In this document: positions 50,303-59,258 of the stretch, piece after piece
How positions within the stretch are numbered: the stretch's first letter is position 1
Layout of the letters: each line of letters opens with the position of its first letter
Assembly (NCBI RefSeq): GCF_041529975.1
Contig: NZ_CP168030.1
Location: forward strand, 744,001 to 808,000
Direction of reading: 5' to 3'
From: Microbacterium maritypicum
Lineage (GTDB): Bacteria; Actinomycetota; Actinomycetes; Actinomycetales; Microbacteriaceae
Length of the DNA: 64,000 nt
Notes under the pieces: model-generated
The model's database searches: none
Seen by the model: the letters and a program-made list of their open reading frames with translations, nothing else
Told to the model about the DNA's origin: nothing
Translations under genes and position numbers: made by a program

Positions 50303-51850
50303 ATGCACATCGGCATCGACGTCGGCGGCACCAACACCGACGCAGTCCTCATGGACGGCACCCGCACCCTGGCGGGGGTGAAGCACTCGACCACCCCAGA
50401 CGTCACCAGCGGCATCATCCAGGCGATCGAGGACCTGCGGGCCGGACACTCGTTCGAGGGCGCCGACATCGATGCCGTCATGATCGGCACGACGCACTTC
50501 ATCAACGCGCTCGTGCAGGCGAGCCGTCTCGCACCGGTCGCGGCCCTCCGGCTCGGGCTGCCCGCCACCCGTGCGCTGCCGCCCCTGATCGATTGGCCCG
50601 AGGTGCTGGTCGAAGCGACCCAGGCCCGCAGCTACCTCGCGCACGGCGGCTACGAGTTCGACGGCCGACCGATCTCACCGCTCGACCCCGACGAGATCCG
50701 GGCGCACGCCGAGGACATGAAGGCGCACGGCATCCGCTCGGTCGCCATCTCCTCGGTGTTCAGCCCCGTGAACCACGACCTCGAGGTGCGGGCGGCCGAG
50801 ATCGTCGCGGAGGTGCTGGGGGCGGACGCCGCCATCTCGCTGTCGCACGAGATCGGACGCATCGGGCTTCTGGAGCGCGAGAACGCGACGATCATCAACG
50901 CCGCGCTGCGCGAACTCGCATCGGAGATCGTCGACGGGCTCACCTCGGCCGTTCGCGCCCAGGGCATCGAGGCGCCGATCTTCCTCAGCCAGAACGACGG
51001 CACGCTGATGGACGAGGAGTACGTGCGCCGCTACCCGGTCGCGACCTTCGCGTCCGGCCCGACCAACTCGATGCGCGGGGCAGCGGCCACCAGCGGCCTC
51101 GACGACTGCGCCGTGATCGACGTGGGCGGCACCACCGCCGACATCGGGTTGCTGATCAACGGCTTCCCACGCGAGACGGCGAACGAGGTCAAGGTCGCCG
51201 GCATCCGCACCAACTTCCGGATGCCCGATGTGCTCTCGCTCGGCATCGGCGGCGGCAGCATCGTCGACGAGGAGACGGCCGAGGTCGGCCCGGCTTCCGT
51301 CGGCTACAAGCTGACCACGGAGGCACTGGTCTTCGGCGGATCGACTCTGACCGCCACCGACATCGCCGTCGCGGCCGGTCGCGCGCAGGTCGGGGATGCG
51401 AGCAAGGTCGCGCACCTCGACCCGGCGTTCGTCGAGCGGGTGCTCGCGCGCATCGCCGAGCGCGTGTCCGAGGCCGTCGACCGCATGCGCACCTCGCCCG
51501 AGCCCATCGCGGTGGTCGCGGTCGGCGGCGGATCCATCCTGCTCCCCGACGAGCTGCCGCTGTTCGGCACGGTGCACCGGCCGGAGAACTACGCGGTCGC
51601 GAACGCCATCGGCGCCTCGATCGCACAGGTCGGCGGCGAGATCGACAAGGTCTACGCGATCGAACCCGGTCGCCGCGAGGAGACGCTCGCCGAGGTGCGG
51701 GCCGAGGCCGTCGACAAGGCCATCGCCGCCGGCGCCAAACCCTCGACCGTGTCGATCATCGACTTCGACGAGGTGCCCATCCCGTACCTCCCCGGCAACG
51801 CGACGCGCATCCGCGTGAAAGCCGTCGGCGACCTCGACATGGGAGCGTGA
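50303..51850 (+). CDS. Hydantoinase/oxoprolinase-family protein (HyuA-like)
   Basis: The 515-residue protein has the HyuA/OplA N-terminal domain 'MHIGIDVGGTNTDAVLMDG' (ATP-binding actin-like loop), 'MIGTTHFINALVQ' and 'SLSHEIGRIGLLERENATIINAALRELA', and the phosphate motif 'VIDVGGTTADIGLLINGFP' in the C-terminal half. Stand-alone members of this length (no HyuB domain) hydrolyse hydantoin-type or N-acyl ring substrates with ATP or occur with DUF917 proteins. It lies between a transporter and three DUF917 genes, one base apart from the next. Substrate unknown. Confidence 0.92.
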   Translation: MHIGIDVGGTNTDAVLMDGTRTLAGVKHSTTPDVTSGIIQAIEDLRAGHSFEGADIDAVMIGTTHFINALVQASRLAPVAALRLGLPATRALPPLIDWPEVLVEATQARSYLAHGGYEFDGRPISPLDPDEIRAHAEDMKAHGIRSVAISSVFSPVNHDLEVRAAEIVAEVLGADAAISLSHEIGRIGLLERENATIINAALRELASEIVDGLTSAVRAQGIEAPIFLSQNDGTLMDEEYVRRYPVATFASGPTNSMRGAAATSGLDDCAVIDVGGTTADIGLLINGFPRETANEVKVAGIRTNFRMPDVLSLGIGGGSIVDEETAEVGPASVGYKLTTEALVFGGSTLTATDIAVAAGRAQVGDASKVAHLDPAFVERVLARIAERVSEAVDRMRTSPEPIAVVAVGGGSILLPDELPLFGTVHRPENYAVANAIGASIAQVGGEIDKVYAIEPGRREETLAEVRAEAVDKAIAAGAKPSTVSIIDFDEVPIPYLPGNATRIRVKAVGDLDMGA

Positions 51851-51851
51851 C

Positions 51852-52952
51852 ATGAGCTGGACCATCACTCCCGCACACATCGACGGACTCGCCCGCGGCG
51901 CCGCCGTTCTCGGCACCGGTGGGGGAGGAGACCCCTACATCGGCGCGCTCCTCGCCCGTCAGGCGCTGACTTCCGGCGACGTCACCGTCGTCGGTCTCGA
52001 CGAGGTGCCCGACGACGCGCTGGTGCTGTTCGTCGCGATGATGGGCGCGCCGACCGTCATGGTCGAGAAGCTCCCGAGCCTGGCCGAGGTCGTGGAGCCC
52101 GTCAAGGCGCTCGCCATCCACCTCGGTCGTCCCGTCACGCACATCGCGTGCGCGGAGGTCGGCGGTGTCAACTCGACCATCCCGATCGCCGCGGCCGCCG
52201 CGCTCGGGTTGCCGCTGGTCGACGCCGACGGCATGGGGCGCGCTTTCCCCGAGCTGCAGATGGTGCTCCCGACCCTGTACGGCGTCACGGCATCGCCCCT
52301 CGCGTTCAGCGACGAGAAGGGCAACACCGGCGTGCTGCAGACGGCGGACAACTCCTGGACCGAGCGCATCGCCCGCGTGGCCTGCGTCGAGATGGGCTGC
52401 TCGGTCATGATCTCCGGGTTCTCCATGTCCGGCACGGCCGCGCGGGAGTCGCTCGTCTCCGGTTCACTGTCGCGCTGCATCGAGATCGGGCAGCGCATCG
52501 CCACGGCCCGCGACGAGAAGACCGACCCGGTCGACGCGGTCGTCGATCTCCTGGGCGGCCGAGAGCTGTTCGACGGCAAGGTCGTCGACGTGCACCGGGC
52601 CACCACGACCGGCTTCGCACGCGGGCGCGCATGCATCGACGGTGACGCCGGTGCGACGCTGACTCTCCAGTTCCAGAACGAGCACCTCGTGGCCGAGGCC
52701 GACGGGGCGGTTCTCGCGACCACTCCCGACCTGATCATGGTGCTCGACGGCGAGTCCGGCGAGCCGATCACGACCGAGGGCCTGCGCTACGGGCAGCGGG
52801 TGCGGGTGATCGCGGCTCCGGCGGATGAGCGCTGGCATTCGGAGGCCGCCCTCGCGATGGTGGGCCCCGGCTACTTCGGCTATGACATGCCGGCGCACCG
52901 TTTCGACGGCAGCATCTCCACCGGATCGGCGTCGGCGGGAGCCGCGGCATGA
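51852..52952 (+). CDS. DUF917-family protein, copy 1
   Basis: The 366-residue protein has the DUF917 landmarks: N-terminal 'GLARGAAVLGTGGGGDPYIGALLARQAL', 'MMGAPTVMVEKLPS', 'EVGGVNSTIPIAAAAALGLPLVDADGMGRAFPELQMVLPTLYG' and C-terminal 'MVLDGESGEPITTEGLRYGQRVRVI'. The 'DADGMGRAFPE' block probably forms the active site, but the family has no established reaction; it commonly co-occurs with hydantoinase/oxoprolinase genes. It starts one base after the hyuA-like stop and overlaps the next DUF917 gene by four bases. Confidence 0.92.
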   Translation: MSWTITPAHIDGLARGAAVLGTGGGGDPYIGALLARQALTSGDVTVVGLDEVPDDALVLFVAMMGAPTVMVEKLPSLAEVVEPVKALAIHLGRPVTHIACAEVGGVNSTIPIAAAAALGLPLVDADGMGRAFPELQMVLPTLYGVTASPLAFSDEKGNTGVLQTADNSWTERIARVACVEMGCSVMISGFSMSGTAARESLVSGSLSRCIEIGQRIATARDEKTDPVDAVVDLLGGRELFDGKVVDVHRATTTGFARGRACIDGDAGATLTLQFQNEHLVAEADGAVLATTPDLIMVLDGESGEPITTEGLRYGQRVRVIAAPADERWHSEAALAMVGPGYFGYDMPAHRFDGSISTGSASAGAAA

Positions 52953-54067
52953 GCTGGCAGCTCACGGCTGCCGACCTCCCCGATCTCGCTCGCGGCGCGA
53001 CGCTCCTCGGCACGGGCGGAGGCGGCGACCCCTACATCGGCAAGATGCTGGTCGAGCGGGTGCTGGGGGAGGGGAGCATCACGATCCTCGACCCGGACGA
53101 GCTCGCCGACGACCTGTTCGTGATCCCGACGGCGCAGATGGGCGCCCCGACCGTGATGATCGAGAAGATCCCGGCCGGGACGGAGCCCACGCTCGCCCTG
53201 CGCACGCTCGAGGAGCACCTCGGACGGACCGCGGACGCGACCATGCCGATCGAGTGCGGCGGCATCAACTCGATGATCCCGCTCATCGTCGCGGCCGAGA
53301 CCGGGCTCCCGGTGGTGGACGCCGACGGCATGGGCCGCGCGTTCCCCGAGCTGTCCATGGAGACCTTCGCCGTGTACGGCGTGCACGGGTCGCCGCTCGC
53401 GCTCGCCGGGGAACGCGGCGAGAAGGTCGTGATCGACACCGGCGACGACGACAGGCAGATGGAGTGGCTCGCCCGCGGCATCACCATCCGCCTCGGTGGC
53501 GTCGGTCACATCGCGGAGTACGCGATGACCGGAGCCGACGTCCGGCGAACGGCCGTGCCCCGCACGATCTCGATGGCACTCGCGCTCGGCCGCGCCATCC
53601 GGGTCGCCCGAGAGGAGCACCGTTCGCCGTTCGAGGCGATCGCCGACACCCTCTCGACGACTCTCTACCCGCACCTGCGTGAGCTCTGCGTCGGCAAGGT
53701 CATCGACGTGGAACGCCGCACGACAGAGGGCTTCGCCAAGGGGCGGGCGGTCATCGCACCGCTCGGGGCGGAGGAGGGCGACACGTTCGAGATCTCCTTC
53801 CAGAACGAGAACCTCATCGCCCACCGTGGAGAGACGCTCGTGGCGATCGTGCCCGACCTCATCTGCGTCGTCGACCACGAGACCGCCGAGCCGATCACGA
53901 CCGAGGGGCTCCGGTACGGACAGCGCGTGCGGGTGCTGGGCATCTCCACTCCCGAGATGATGCGCACTCCCGATGCGCTCGCCGCGTTCGGCCCGTCCGC
54001 ATTCGGGCTCTCGGCGGAGTTCGTCCCGGTGGAGACGCTGTCCGCAGGCGAGGGCGTTTCTCCCTAG
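52949..54067 (+). CDS. DUF917-family protein, copy 2
   Basis: The 372-residue protein is clearly related to copy 1 ('DLARGATLLGTGGGGDPYIGKMLVERVL', 'QMGAPTVMIEKIPAG', 'ECGGINSMIPLIVAAETGLPVVDADGMGRAFPEL', 'EPITTEGLRYGQRVRVLGI'). The key blocks are intact. Tandem DUF917 genes of unequal similarity suggest a heteromeric complex rather than a recent duplication. Translation is coupled to copy 1. The enzymatic role is unknown. Confidence 0.92.
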   Translation: MSWQLTAADLPDLARGATLLGTGGGGDPYIGKMLVERVLGEGSITILDPDELADDLFVIPTAQMGAPTVMIEKIPAGTEPTLALRTLEEHLGRTADATMPIECGGINSMIPLIVAAETGLPVVDADGMGRAFPELSMETFAVYGVHGSPLALAGERGEKVVIDTGDDDRQMEWLARGITIRLGGVGHIAEYAMTGADVRRTAVPRTISMALALGRAIRVAREEHRSPFEAIADTLSTTLYPHLRELCVGKVIDVERRTTEGFAKGRAVIAPLGAEEGDTFEISFQNENLIAHRGETLVAIVPDLICVVDHETAEPITTEGLRYGQRVRVLGISTPEMMRTPDALAAFGPSAFGLSAEFVPVETLSAGEGVSP

Positions 54068-54070
54068 GCT
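54065..54070 (+). promoter_or_regulatory. Leaderless -10 element TAGGCT of DUF917 copy 3
   Basis: TAGGCT overlaps the stop of copy 2 (54067) and lies seven bases before ATG 54078, so the third DUF917 gene and pucR may have an internal promoter. Confidence 0.5.
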
Positions 54071-54077
54071 GGAGCGC

Positions 54078-55106
54078 ATGATGCTGCAGCGCGACGACCT
54101 CACGGCGCTCGCCCGCGGCTATGCGCTGCTCGGCTCGGGCGGCGGCGGCTCGACCACCATGCTCGAACTCATGCTCGCGCGGGCGACGGACTGGCCCATC
54201 GAGGTCTCCCCGGTCTCCTCGCTCGACCCCGCCACGCCCTGTCTCGGGGTCGCGTTCGTGGGGTCGACGATGCTGCTCGGGGAGCGGCTTCCGGGGGAGG
54301 AGCCGTTCGCCCGCCTCCTCGACGCGGTCGAGCGCTGGGTCGGGCATCCGGTTCCCGCGGTCTGCTCGCTCGAAGGCGGGGGGATGAACGGGCTCGCACC
54401 GCTGACGCTCGCCGGATCTCACGTCGTGCTCGACGCGGACTGCACCGGCCGCGCCGTGCCGGGGCTGGACCAGATGTCGCTCTTCGTCGACAGCGTGCCG
54501 GGGCTCGTCTTCGCCTGCGACACGGGTGCCGACGGAGTCGCGCTCGTCGAGGCGCATCGGGCCATCGACGCCGAGCGCGTCGTGCGATCGGCGATCATCC
54601 AGGCCGGCGGTGTCGGCTGTGCGGTGCTCGGCGGCTTCACCGTCGGCGATCTGCGGGAGCACGCGATCGGAGGCCACCTCGCGTACGCGCTCGAGCTCGG
54701 CAGGGCCTACCTCGCCGCCGCCGCTGCTCCGCTTCCCCTCCTCGCCGACGCTCTGGGGGCCGAGCTGCTCGCCGAAGGACGTATCGTCTCGGTCGCGCCC
54801 TCGCTCCAGGACCCGCACGTGAACGCGGTCGAGATCAGCGGTCTCGGCGGCGCGGTGCACCGCGTGGTCACCCGATCCGAGGCGCTGGCCGTGCTCACCG
54901 ACGGACTCCTCGTCGCCTCGGCCCCCACCATCATCGTGATCGTCGATGCGGTGTCCCGGGAGATCCTCGAGGTCACCGAACTGGGTCTCGCCCGGAACGT
55001 GGCGGTCTTCGCCGTCCCCGCGCCCGAGTGGTGGAACACGCGGTCCGACCGGCGGTCCCAGGTGGTGCCGTCGGCGTACGGTCTCGACGATCTGGATGCA
55101 GCGTGA
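54078..55106 (+). CDS. DUF917-family protein, copy 3 (divergent)
   Basis: The 342-residue protein keeps the fold start 'LARGYALLGSGGGGSTTMLELMLA' but has diverged from copies 1 and 2: the central block reads 'SLEGGGMNGLAPLTLAGSHVVLDADCTGRAVPGLDQM', where the 'DADGMGRAFPE' motif is changed to 'DADCTGRAVPG'. This may indicate a non-catalytic partner subunit. The C-terminus 'VDAVSREILEVTELGLARNVAVFAVPAPEWW' keeps the family ending. It shares a GTGA overlap with pucR, so the regulator is translated with it. Confidence 0.88.
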   Translation: MMLQRDDLTALARGYALLGSGGGGSTTMLELMLARATDWPIEVSPVSSLDPATPCLGVAFVGSTMLLGERLPGEEPFARLLDAVERWVGHPVPAVCSLEGGGMNGLAPLTLAGSHVVLDADCTGRAVPGLDQMSLFVDSVPGLVFACDTGADGVALVEAHRAIDAERVVRSAIIQAGGVGCAVLGGFTVGDLREHAIGGHLAYALELGRAYLAAAAAPLPLLADALGAELLAEGRIVSVAPSLQDPHVNAVEISGLGGAVHRVVTRSEALAVLTDGLLVASAPTIIVIVDAVSREILEVTELGLARNVAVFAVPAPEWWNTRSDRRSQVVPSAYGLDDLDAA

Positions 55107-56617
55107 TCGAGCGGCTGCGGTTGAGCGCATTGCTCGCCCATGCGGAGAACGGCGGGCTGCGGCGAATCGCCGGCCCTGCGGATACCGCCTGGGAGGCGGT
55201 CGCTGTCGGAGCGGGGGAGGCGGAGCTGACGGACAGCGGTGCGGACCGCCTGGCGATCGTCACCTCGACGGCCCCGAGCGCGACCTGGCAGCAGGACGCG
55301 CTGCTGCGACGACTGCGGGACCGCGGTTTCACGGGACTCGCCCTCCCCGGCGCGGCCGGCTTCGATGCGGGCGCGTTCCGGCTCGCCGACCGCATCGGCC
55401 TGTGTCTGCTCGACGTCGAGCGCCCTGTGCAGCTCGCGAAGGCCTGCTGGATGCTGCTCGAGGCCCGTGACGCGCTGACGCTCAGCCAGGTGCGCAAGGT
55501 CGCCCAGTCCTTCGAGTACGCCGCCGACGACCTCGCCGATCTGCTGGGGCACATCGCGGCGAACCTCGGTGTCGGGGCCGCATTGATCGACTCGTCCGGG
55601 GTTCTCCAGGAGGCAGGAGCCCACCTCGACGAACACCTGCATGCCGCGATCGGCTTCGATTCCTGGCTCGATCAGGCGAAGGCCGGCGACTCCGCGGCGG
55701 CTTCGGTGCGCGTCGACAGTCCAGGGCGCAGCGGCCTGCGGCTCGTGCTCTTCGGACGCGGGCTCGGAGAGGCGCAGGTGCAGTCGCTCTCGGTCGCGGC
55801 AGAGATCGCGATGCCCGCAGTCGCGGCGCGCATCCTGATCGACGAGGTGGCGGCCGTGAACGACGTCGCCGTGTCGTCAGGTCTGCTTCGGGACTTCGTC
55901 GACCTGCACGGGGCCGCCGATGCCGACGTCGAGCGTCGCATGGCGGAGCGCGGCTGGCGCACGGGCGGGCACCACATCGGCTTCCGTGTGGTGGCGAGGG
56001 GACGACTCGATTCCTTCTCGCTGCTGCGGTCGGTGAGCGCCGGTCTCTCCGCGATCGACGGCGAGGCGCATGCGACCACGGCGGGCCGCGGACTCAGCGG
56101 ATGGCTGTCGTTCCCGGAAGCCCCGCATCCGGATCGGGTGGAGCGCGCCGTCGCCTCACTGCGGGAACTCCACCTCGCCGTGCTGCGCGATTTCGCGGTG
56201 GCGACCGGTGTCGGGTCGCTGCAGGCCGGGGCGGAAGGTCTGGCCACGACCCTGGACGAGGCCGGCGACGCGGCGCGCATCGCCGCATCGCGATCCGCGA
56301 CCGGGTGGTTCGTGCGTGTCGACAGCCTCGGCCTGGAGCAGTTGCTGCTCGCCTGGACCGGGAACGACACCTTCGTCCCGGCGGCGGAATCGCTGTTGGC
56401 GCCGTTGCGCGACGGCGGTGGGGAGCTGCTCACCACGCTCTCCGCCTACCTCGATCACGAGTCCGGCATCGCGGCGACGGCGAGTGCGCTCGGCCTGCAC
56501 CGCAACACGGTCATGGTCCGGATCCGGCGCGTGCAGGAACTCCTCGGTATCGACATGACCGACCCCGAGGCGCGGCTGGCCCTGCACCTCGCGTGTCGAG
56601 CCGTGCAGCCGCGCTGA
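55103..56617 (+). CDS. PucR-family transcriptional activator
   Basis: The 504-residue protein has an N-terminal PucR purine-catabolism-type sensing domain (about residues 1-130), a middle GGDEF/CdaR-like region, and the C-terminal HTH_30 domain 'LLTTLSAYLDHESGIAATASALGLHRNTVMVRIRRVQELLGID'. PucR proteins activate uptake and breakdown of purines, allantoin or other nitrogen compounds in response to a pathway intermediate. Its position at the end of the permease-HyuA-DUF917 locus makes it the likely regulator of that locus, probably through the paired sites at 48811-48855. The GTG at 55103 overlaps the previous stop. Confidence 0.93.
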   Translation: MIERLRLSALLAHAENGGLRRIAGPADTAWEAVAVGAGEAELTDSGADRLAIVTSTAPSATWQQDALLRRLRDRGFTGLALPGAAGFDAGAFRLADRIGLCLLDVERPVQLAKACWMLLEARDALTLSQVRKVAQSFEYAADDLADLLGHIAANLGVGAALIDSSGVLQEAGAHLDEHLHAAIGFDSWLDQAKAGDSAAASVRVDSPGRSGLRLVLFGRGLGEAQVQSLSVAAEIAMPAVAARILIDEVAAVNDVAVSSGLLRDFVDLHGAADADVERRMAERGWRTGGHHIGFRVVARGRLDSFSLLRSVSAGLSAIDGEAHATTAGRGLSGWLSFPEAPHPDRVERAVASLRELHLAVLRDFAVATGVGSLQAGAEGLATTLDEAGDAARIAASRSATGWFVRVDSLGLEQLLLAWTGNDTFVPAAESLLAPLRDGGGELLTTLSAYLDHESGIAATASALGLHRNTVMVRIRRVQELLGIDMTDPEARLALHLACRAVQPR

Positions 56618-56628
56618 GCAGTACCCGC

Positions 56629-57042
56629 TCACTCCTCCGGATCGCCGTGCAGCATCCACGGGATGCCGAAGCGGTCGACGAGCATCCCGAAGAGGCCGCC
56701 CCACGGCGGCACGTCCAGGGGCATCGTGATCGTGGCCCCGTCGGCCAGCTTCTCCCACACCGCACGGGTCGCGTCCTGCGAGTTGCCGCTGAGCGAGACC
56801 GAGAAGCCCTGCGGCTTCTCGTAGGGCATGCCGTCGGGAGAATCGGATGCCATGAGGACGAGTCCGCCGGGTGCATCGAGCTGGGCATGCATGACGAGAT
56901 CCTTCTGGCTCGGATCCTGCACCATGTCGGGGAACTCTCCGAAGGTGTTGATCACGAGCTCACCGCCGAGCACCCCCTGATAGAACTCCATCGCCTCACG
57001 GGCTTCGGTGCGGAACGAGAGATACGGGTTGAGGGCAGGCAT
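56629..57042 (-). CDS. VOC-superfamily protein (PhnB/glyoxalase-like)
   Basis: The 137-residue protein has the PhnB-type VOC pattern: 'LNPYLSFRTEAREAMEFYQGVLGGELVINTFGEFP' at the start, 'HAQLDAPGGLVLMASDSPDGMPYEKPQGFSVSLSGN' in the middle, and 'LDVPPWGGLFGMLVDRFGIPWMLHGDPEE' at the end. The single betaalphabeta-betabetabeta unit usually dimerises to form a metal site. Substrate unknown; antibiotic-resistance or glyoxalase-like roles occur. It converges with pucR at 12 bp. Confidence 0.9.
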   Translation of the reverse strand: MPALNPYLSFRTEAREAMEFYQGVLGGELVINTFGEFPDMVQDPSQKDLVMHAQLDAPGGLVLMASDSPDGMPYEKPQGFSVSLSGNSQDATRAVWEKLADGATITMPLDVPPWGGLFGMLVDRFGIPWMLHGDPEE

Positions 57043-57142
57043 GAGGACTCCAGGAGGTGAGAGGTGAGACTACGGCACCGCTGACGCTCAGTCTGCGCCG
57101 CGGGCCTTGCCTCCGCAAGAGATCCGACGAGGACGGGCGGGC

Positions 57143-57415
57143 TCAGGCCGGGAGAGCCTTGACCGCTGCGGTGAGCACCTGGGGAACCGTGGGCACGCCC
57201 GTGGCTCGGAACACCTCGACTCCCGATGAATCGCGGATGATCACGGTCGGCGTGTGGTCGATGTCGAGTGCCTCCGCGGCGTCCGGATCCTGAGCGACAT
57301 CGATCTCGGTCACCGTCGCATCCGGCAGGAAACGAGCGGCGTCGGCCAACACCGACCGAGTGCGTGCGCAGGCGCCGCAGAACGACGATGACACCAGGGT
57401 CAGCTCCATCCCCAC
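57143..57415 (-). CDS. Thioredoxin-family protein
   Basis: The 90-residue protein has a CxxC active site, C13-G-A-C16, in 'SSFCGACARTR', followed by 'ALDIDHTPTVIIRDSSGVEVFRATGVPTVPQVL' with the cis-proline T-P and the glutaredoxin/thioredoxin C-terminal half. It is a cytosolic thiol-disulfide protein of the short NrdH/glutaredoxin-like type. GAGGAGG precedes ATG 57415. The redox partner is not indicated by neighbours. Confidence 0.85.
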   Translation of the reverse strand: MGMELTLVSSSFCGACARTRSVLADAARFLPDATVTEIDVAQDPDAAEALDIDHTPTVIIRDSSGVEVFRATGVPTVPQVLTAAVKALPA

Positions 57416-57478
57416 CTCCTCGGATCCACGATGCTTCTCCCTCGTGCAACCGACGACCGCGCCGCGCTGTTCCCGGAG

Positions 57479-58216
57479 CTAGGACGCGAGCCACTCGTCG
57501 AACGTCTGGACGCCCAGGTCCGCATCGGGCCCGGGCAGGGCATGCCCCGCGCGCATCCCCGCCATCTGCGGCCCCGGCACGTTCAGGGCCGGTATCCACC
57601 CGCGGTACCCCTCGCGGCGGGCGAAGGCGCGGATCATGGTCGCGAGGCTCTCCTCGCGCGGGCCGGCGAAGTCGCGCACGCGACCCTGCGGCGACCCGGC
57701 AGCGAGTGCGGCGAGGCGTGCGCCCACTTCGGCGGCACCCACGGGCTGCGTCCGCGCGTTCGGGGCGAGGTGCAGCGGCCCCACCTTCGCGTTCTCGAAC
57801 ATCTGGCCCGCGAACTCATGGAACTGCGTCGCGCGGAGGATGGTCCACGGAACTTGTGAGGCCTCGACGATCTTCTCCTGCGTGACCTTTCCTGCGTAGT
57901 AGTCGTAGGGGATGCGATCGATCCCGACGATCGACAGCAGCACGGCGTGCGAAACCCCTGCATCCGCTGCCGCCGACAGCAGGTTCCCGGTCGCGGCGGT
58001 GAAGAACTCGATCGCCGCGCTCGCCTTGAGCGTCTGGATGCTCGCCACATCGATCACCGCGTCCGCACCGGCCAGGGCAGCATCCAGACCCTGCCCGGTC
58101 ACCAGGTCGACTCCCTGCGACCGGCTGAGCACGACCGCCTCATGTCCTGCGGCCCGCACCGCCTCCACGGTGTGCCGGCCCACGGTCCCGGTTCCTCCTG
58201 CGACGGCGATTCTCAT
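57479..58216 (-). CDS. NAD(P)-binding NmrA/SDR-like protein
   Basis: The 245-residue atypical SDR starts MRIAVAGGTGTVGRHTVEAV with the nucleotide loop GGTGTVG at residues 7-13. 'SIVGIDRIPYDYYAGKVTQEKIVEASQVPWTILRATQFHEFA' is the conserved YxxxK-like and substrate region of the NmrA-type SDR group (K in 'YYAGK'). Members bind NAD(P) and may be reductases or redox sensors. ATG 58216 follows GAAGGAGC. It is divergent from the MerR regulator (152-bp gap), which may control it. Confidence 0.88.
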   Translation of the reverse strand: MRIAVAGGTGTVGRHTVEAVRAAGHEAVVLSRSQGVDLVTGQGLDAALAGADAVIDVASIQTLKASAAIEFFTAATGNLLSAAADAGVSHAVLLSIVGIDRIPYDYYAGKVTQEKIVEASQVPWTILRATQFHEFAGQMFENAKVGPLHLAPNARTQPVGAAEVGARLAALAAGSPQGRVRDFAGPREESLATMIRAFARREGYRGWIPALNVPGPQMAGMRAGHALPGPDADLGVQTFDEWLAS

Positions 58217-58330
58217 GCGTGCTCCTTCGTCTTCTCGGTACATCCTTCTCCATGGCTGACCGGACAGGTGCGCGAAATGTGAGACGTCGGCAGAAACTGC
58301 TCGCTACGATTCCCCGGAGCGGGTGACCGC

Positions 58331-58361
58331 TTGACCTTGTCCCGAGGGCAGAGAGCATCGT
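58331..58361 (+). promoter_or_regulatory. MerR-type overlong-spacer promoter with dyad
   Basis: TTGACC (58331-58336) and CATCGT (58356-58361) are separated by 19 bp, the suboptimal spacing that MerR-family activators correct by twisting DNA. A near-perfect dyad TGTCCC-GA-GGGCA (58338-58350) sits in the spacer. It drives the MerR gene itself, consistent with autoregulation. Confidence 0.65.
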
Positions 58362-58368
58362 GAACCCT

Positions 58369-59190
58369 GTGAGCCACTCCATCGACCTCCTCAGCATCGG
58401 TCCCTTCTCCGAGGCCGCCCTGCTCTCGCCGAAGGCCCTGCGCCTCTACGAGAAGCGCGGGCTCCTGGTGCCGCATGCGGTGGACCCGGACAACGGGTAC
58501 CGCTTCTATCGGATCGAGCAGGCGAGGACGGGACGGCTCATCTCCCTGCTGCGGACGGCGGGCATGAGCCTCGATGCGATCCAGGAGGTGCTCGCGCTGC
58601 CTGATGGTGACGCGATCGCGGCTCTGGATGCATTCCGGGAGCAGGTACGGACGTCCGCAGCCTCGACCGCCACGCTCCTCGACCAGGCGCGTGGCCATTT
58701 CAGAGGATCACCGATGAACACGAAGTCCCTCACGACCGACATCCGCCCCGAGCAGGCGGTGCTCAGTCTGCTCGTCACGACGTACGTCGGCGAGCTCGAC
58801 GAACGCATCCGAGAGGCACACGAGCGGTTGAGCGCGCAGGCGGCCGAGCGCGGTCTCACCGTCCCCTCCGACGCGTTCGGCATCTTCCACGCCCCGATCA
58901 CCGCCGACAGCGACGGCCCCATCGAGGTGTGCCTTCCTGTCGACCGCGTCATCCGGGACACCCCGGAGGGCATCCGGAGCCATCGACTCGGCGGCGGTGC
59001 GGCCGTCGCCGTCACGGTCGAAGGCGACGACACGGCGTTCCCCGCGATCCTCGCCGCCTACGACCGCGGCTGCGAGTGGATCGACGAGGAGAAGGCGACC
59101 AGGGTGGGCCCGCCGCGGGAGATCTGGCATGTGCTTCCGTGGGACGAGTCGCGTCCGGCGCGCATGACGGTGCTCTGGCACTACGCGTAA
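58369..59190 (+). CDS. MerR-family regulator with GyrI-like ligand domain
   Basis: The 273-residue protein has a MerR helix-turn-helix ('FSEAALLSPKALRLYEKRGLLVPHAVDPDNGYRFYRIEQARTGRLISLLR', about residues 13-60), a long dimerisation helix, and a C-terminal GyrI-like domain ('VGELDERIREAHERLSAQAAERGL', 'HAPITADSDGPIEVCLPVDR') that binds hydrophobic cations, as in BmrR-type multidrug regulators. Its own promoter has the 19-bp spacer. The GTG start at 58369 is favoured because it lies seven bases after the -10 (leaderless); GTG 58360 is an alternative. Confidence 0.88.
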   Translation: MSHSIDLLSIGPFSEAALLSPKALRLYEKRGLLVPHAVDPDNGYRFYRIEQARTGRLISLLRTAGMSLDAIQEVLALPDGDAIAALDAFREQVRTSAASTATLLDQARGHFRGSPMNTKSLTTDIRPEQAVLSLLVTTYVGELDERIREAHERLSAQAAERGLTVPSDAFGIFHAPITADSDGPIEVCLPVDRVIRDTPEGIRSHRLGGGAAVAVTVEGDDTAFPAILAAYDRGCEWIDEEKATRVGPPREIWHVLPWDESRPARMTVLWHYA

Positions 59191-59245
59191 GCACCGCCCG
59201 GCGGCGCTGCGTCCGGGTGGATGCAGGCGGAGCCGGGGCGCTCGG

Positions 59246-59251
59246 TACGAT
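59246..59251 (+). promoter_or_regulatory. Leaderless -10 element TACGAT of the M20 peptidase gene
   Basis: TACGAT lies seven bases before GTG 59259 and overlaps the ATG at 59250, which therefore cannot be the main start if transcription begins near 59259. Confidence 0.5.
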
Positions 59252-59258
59252 GGCGACT

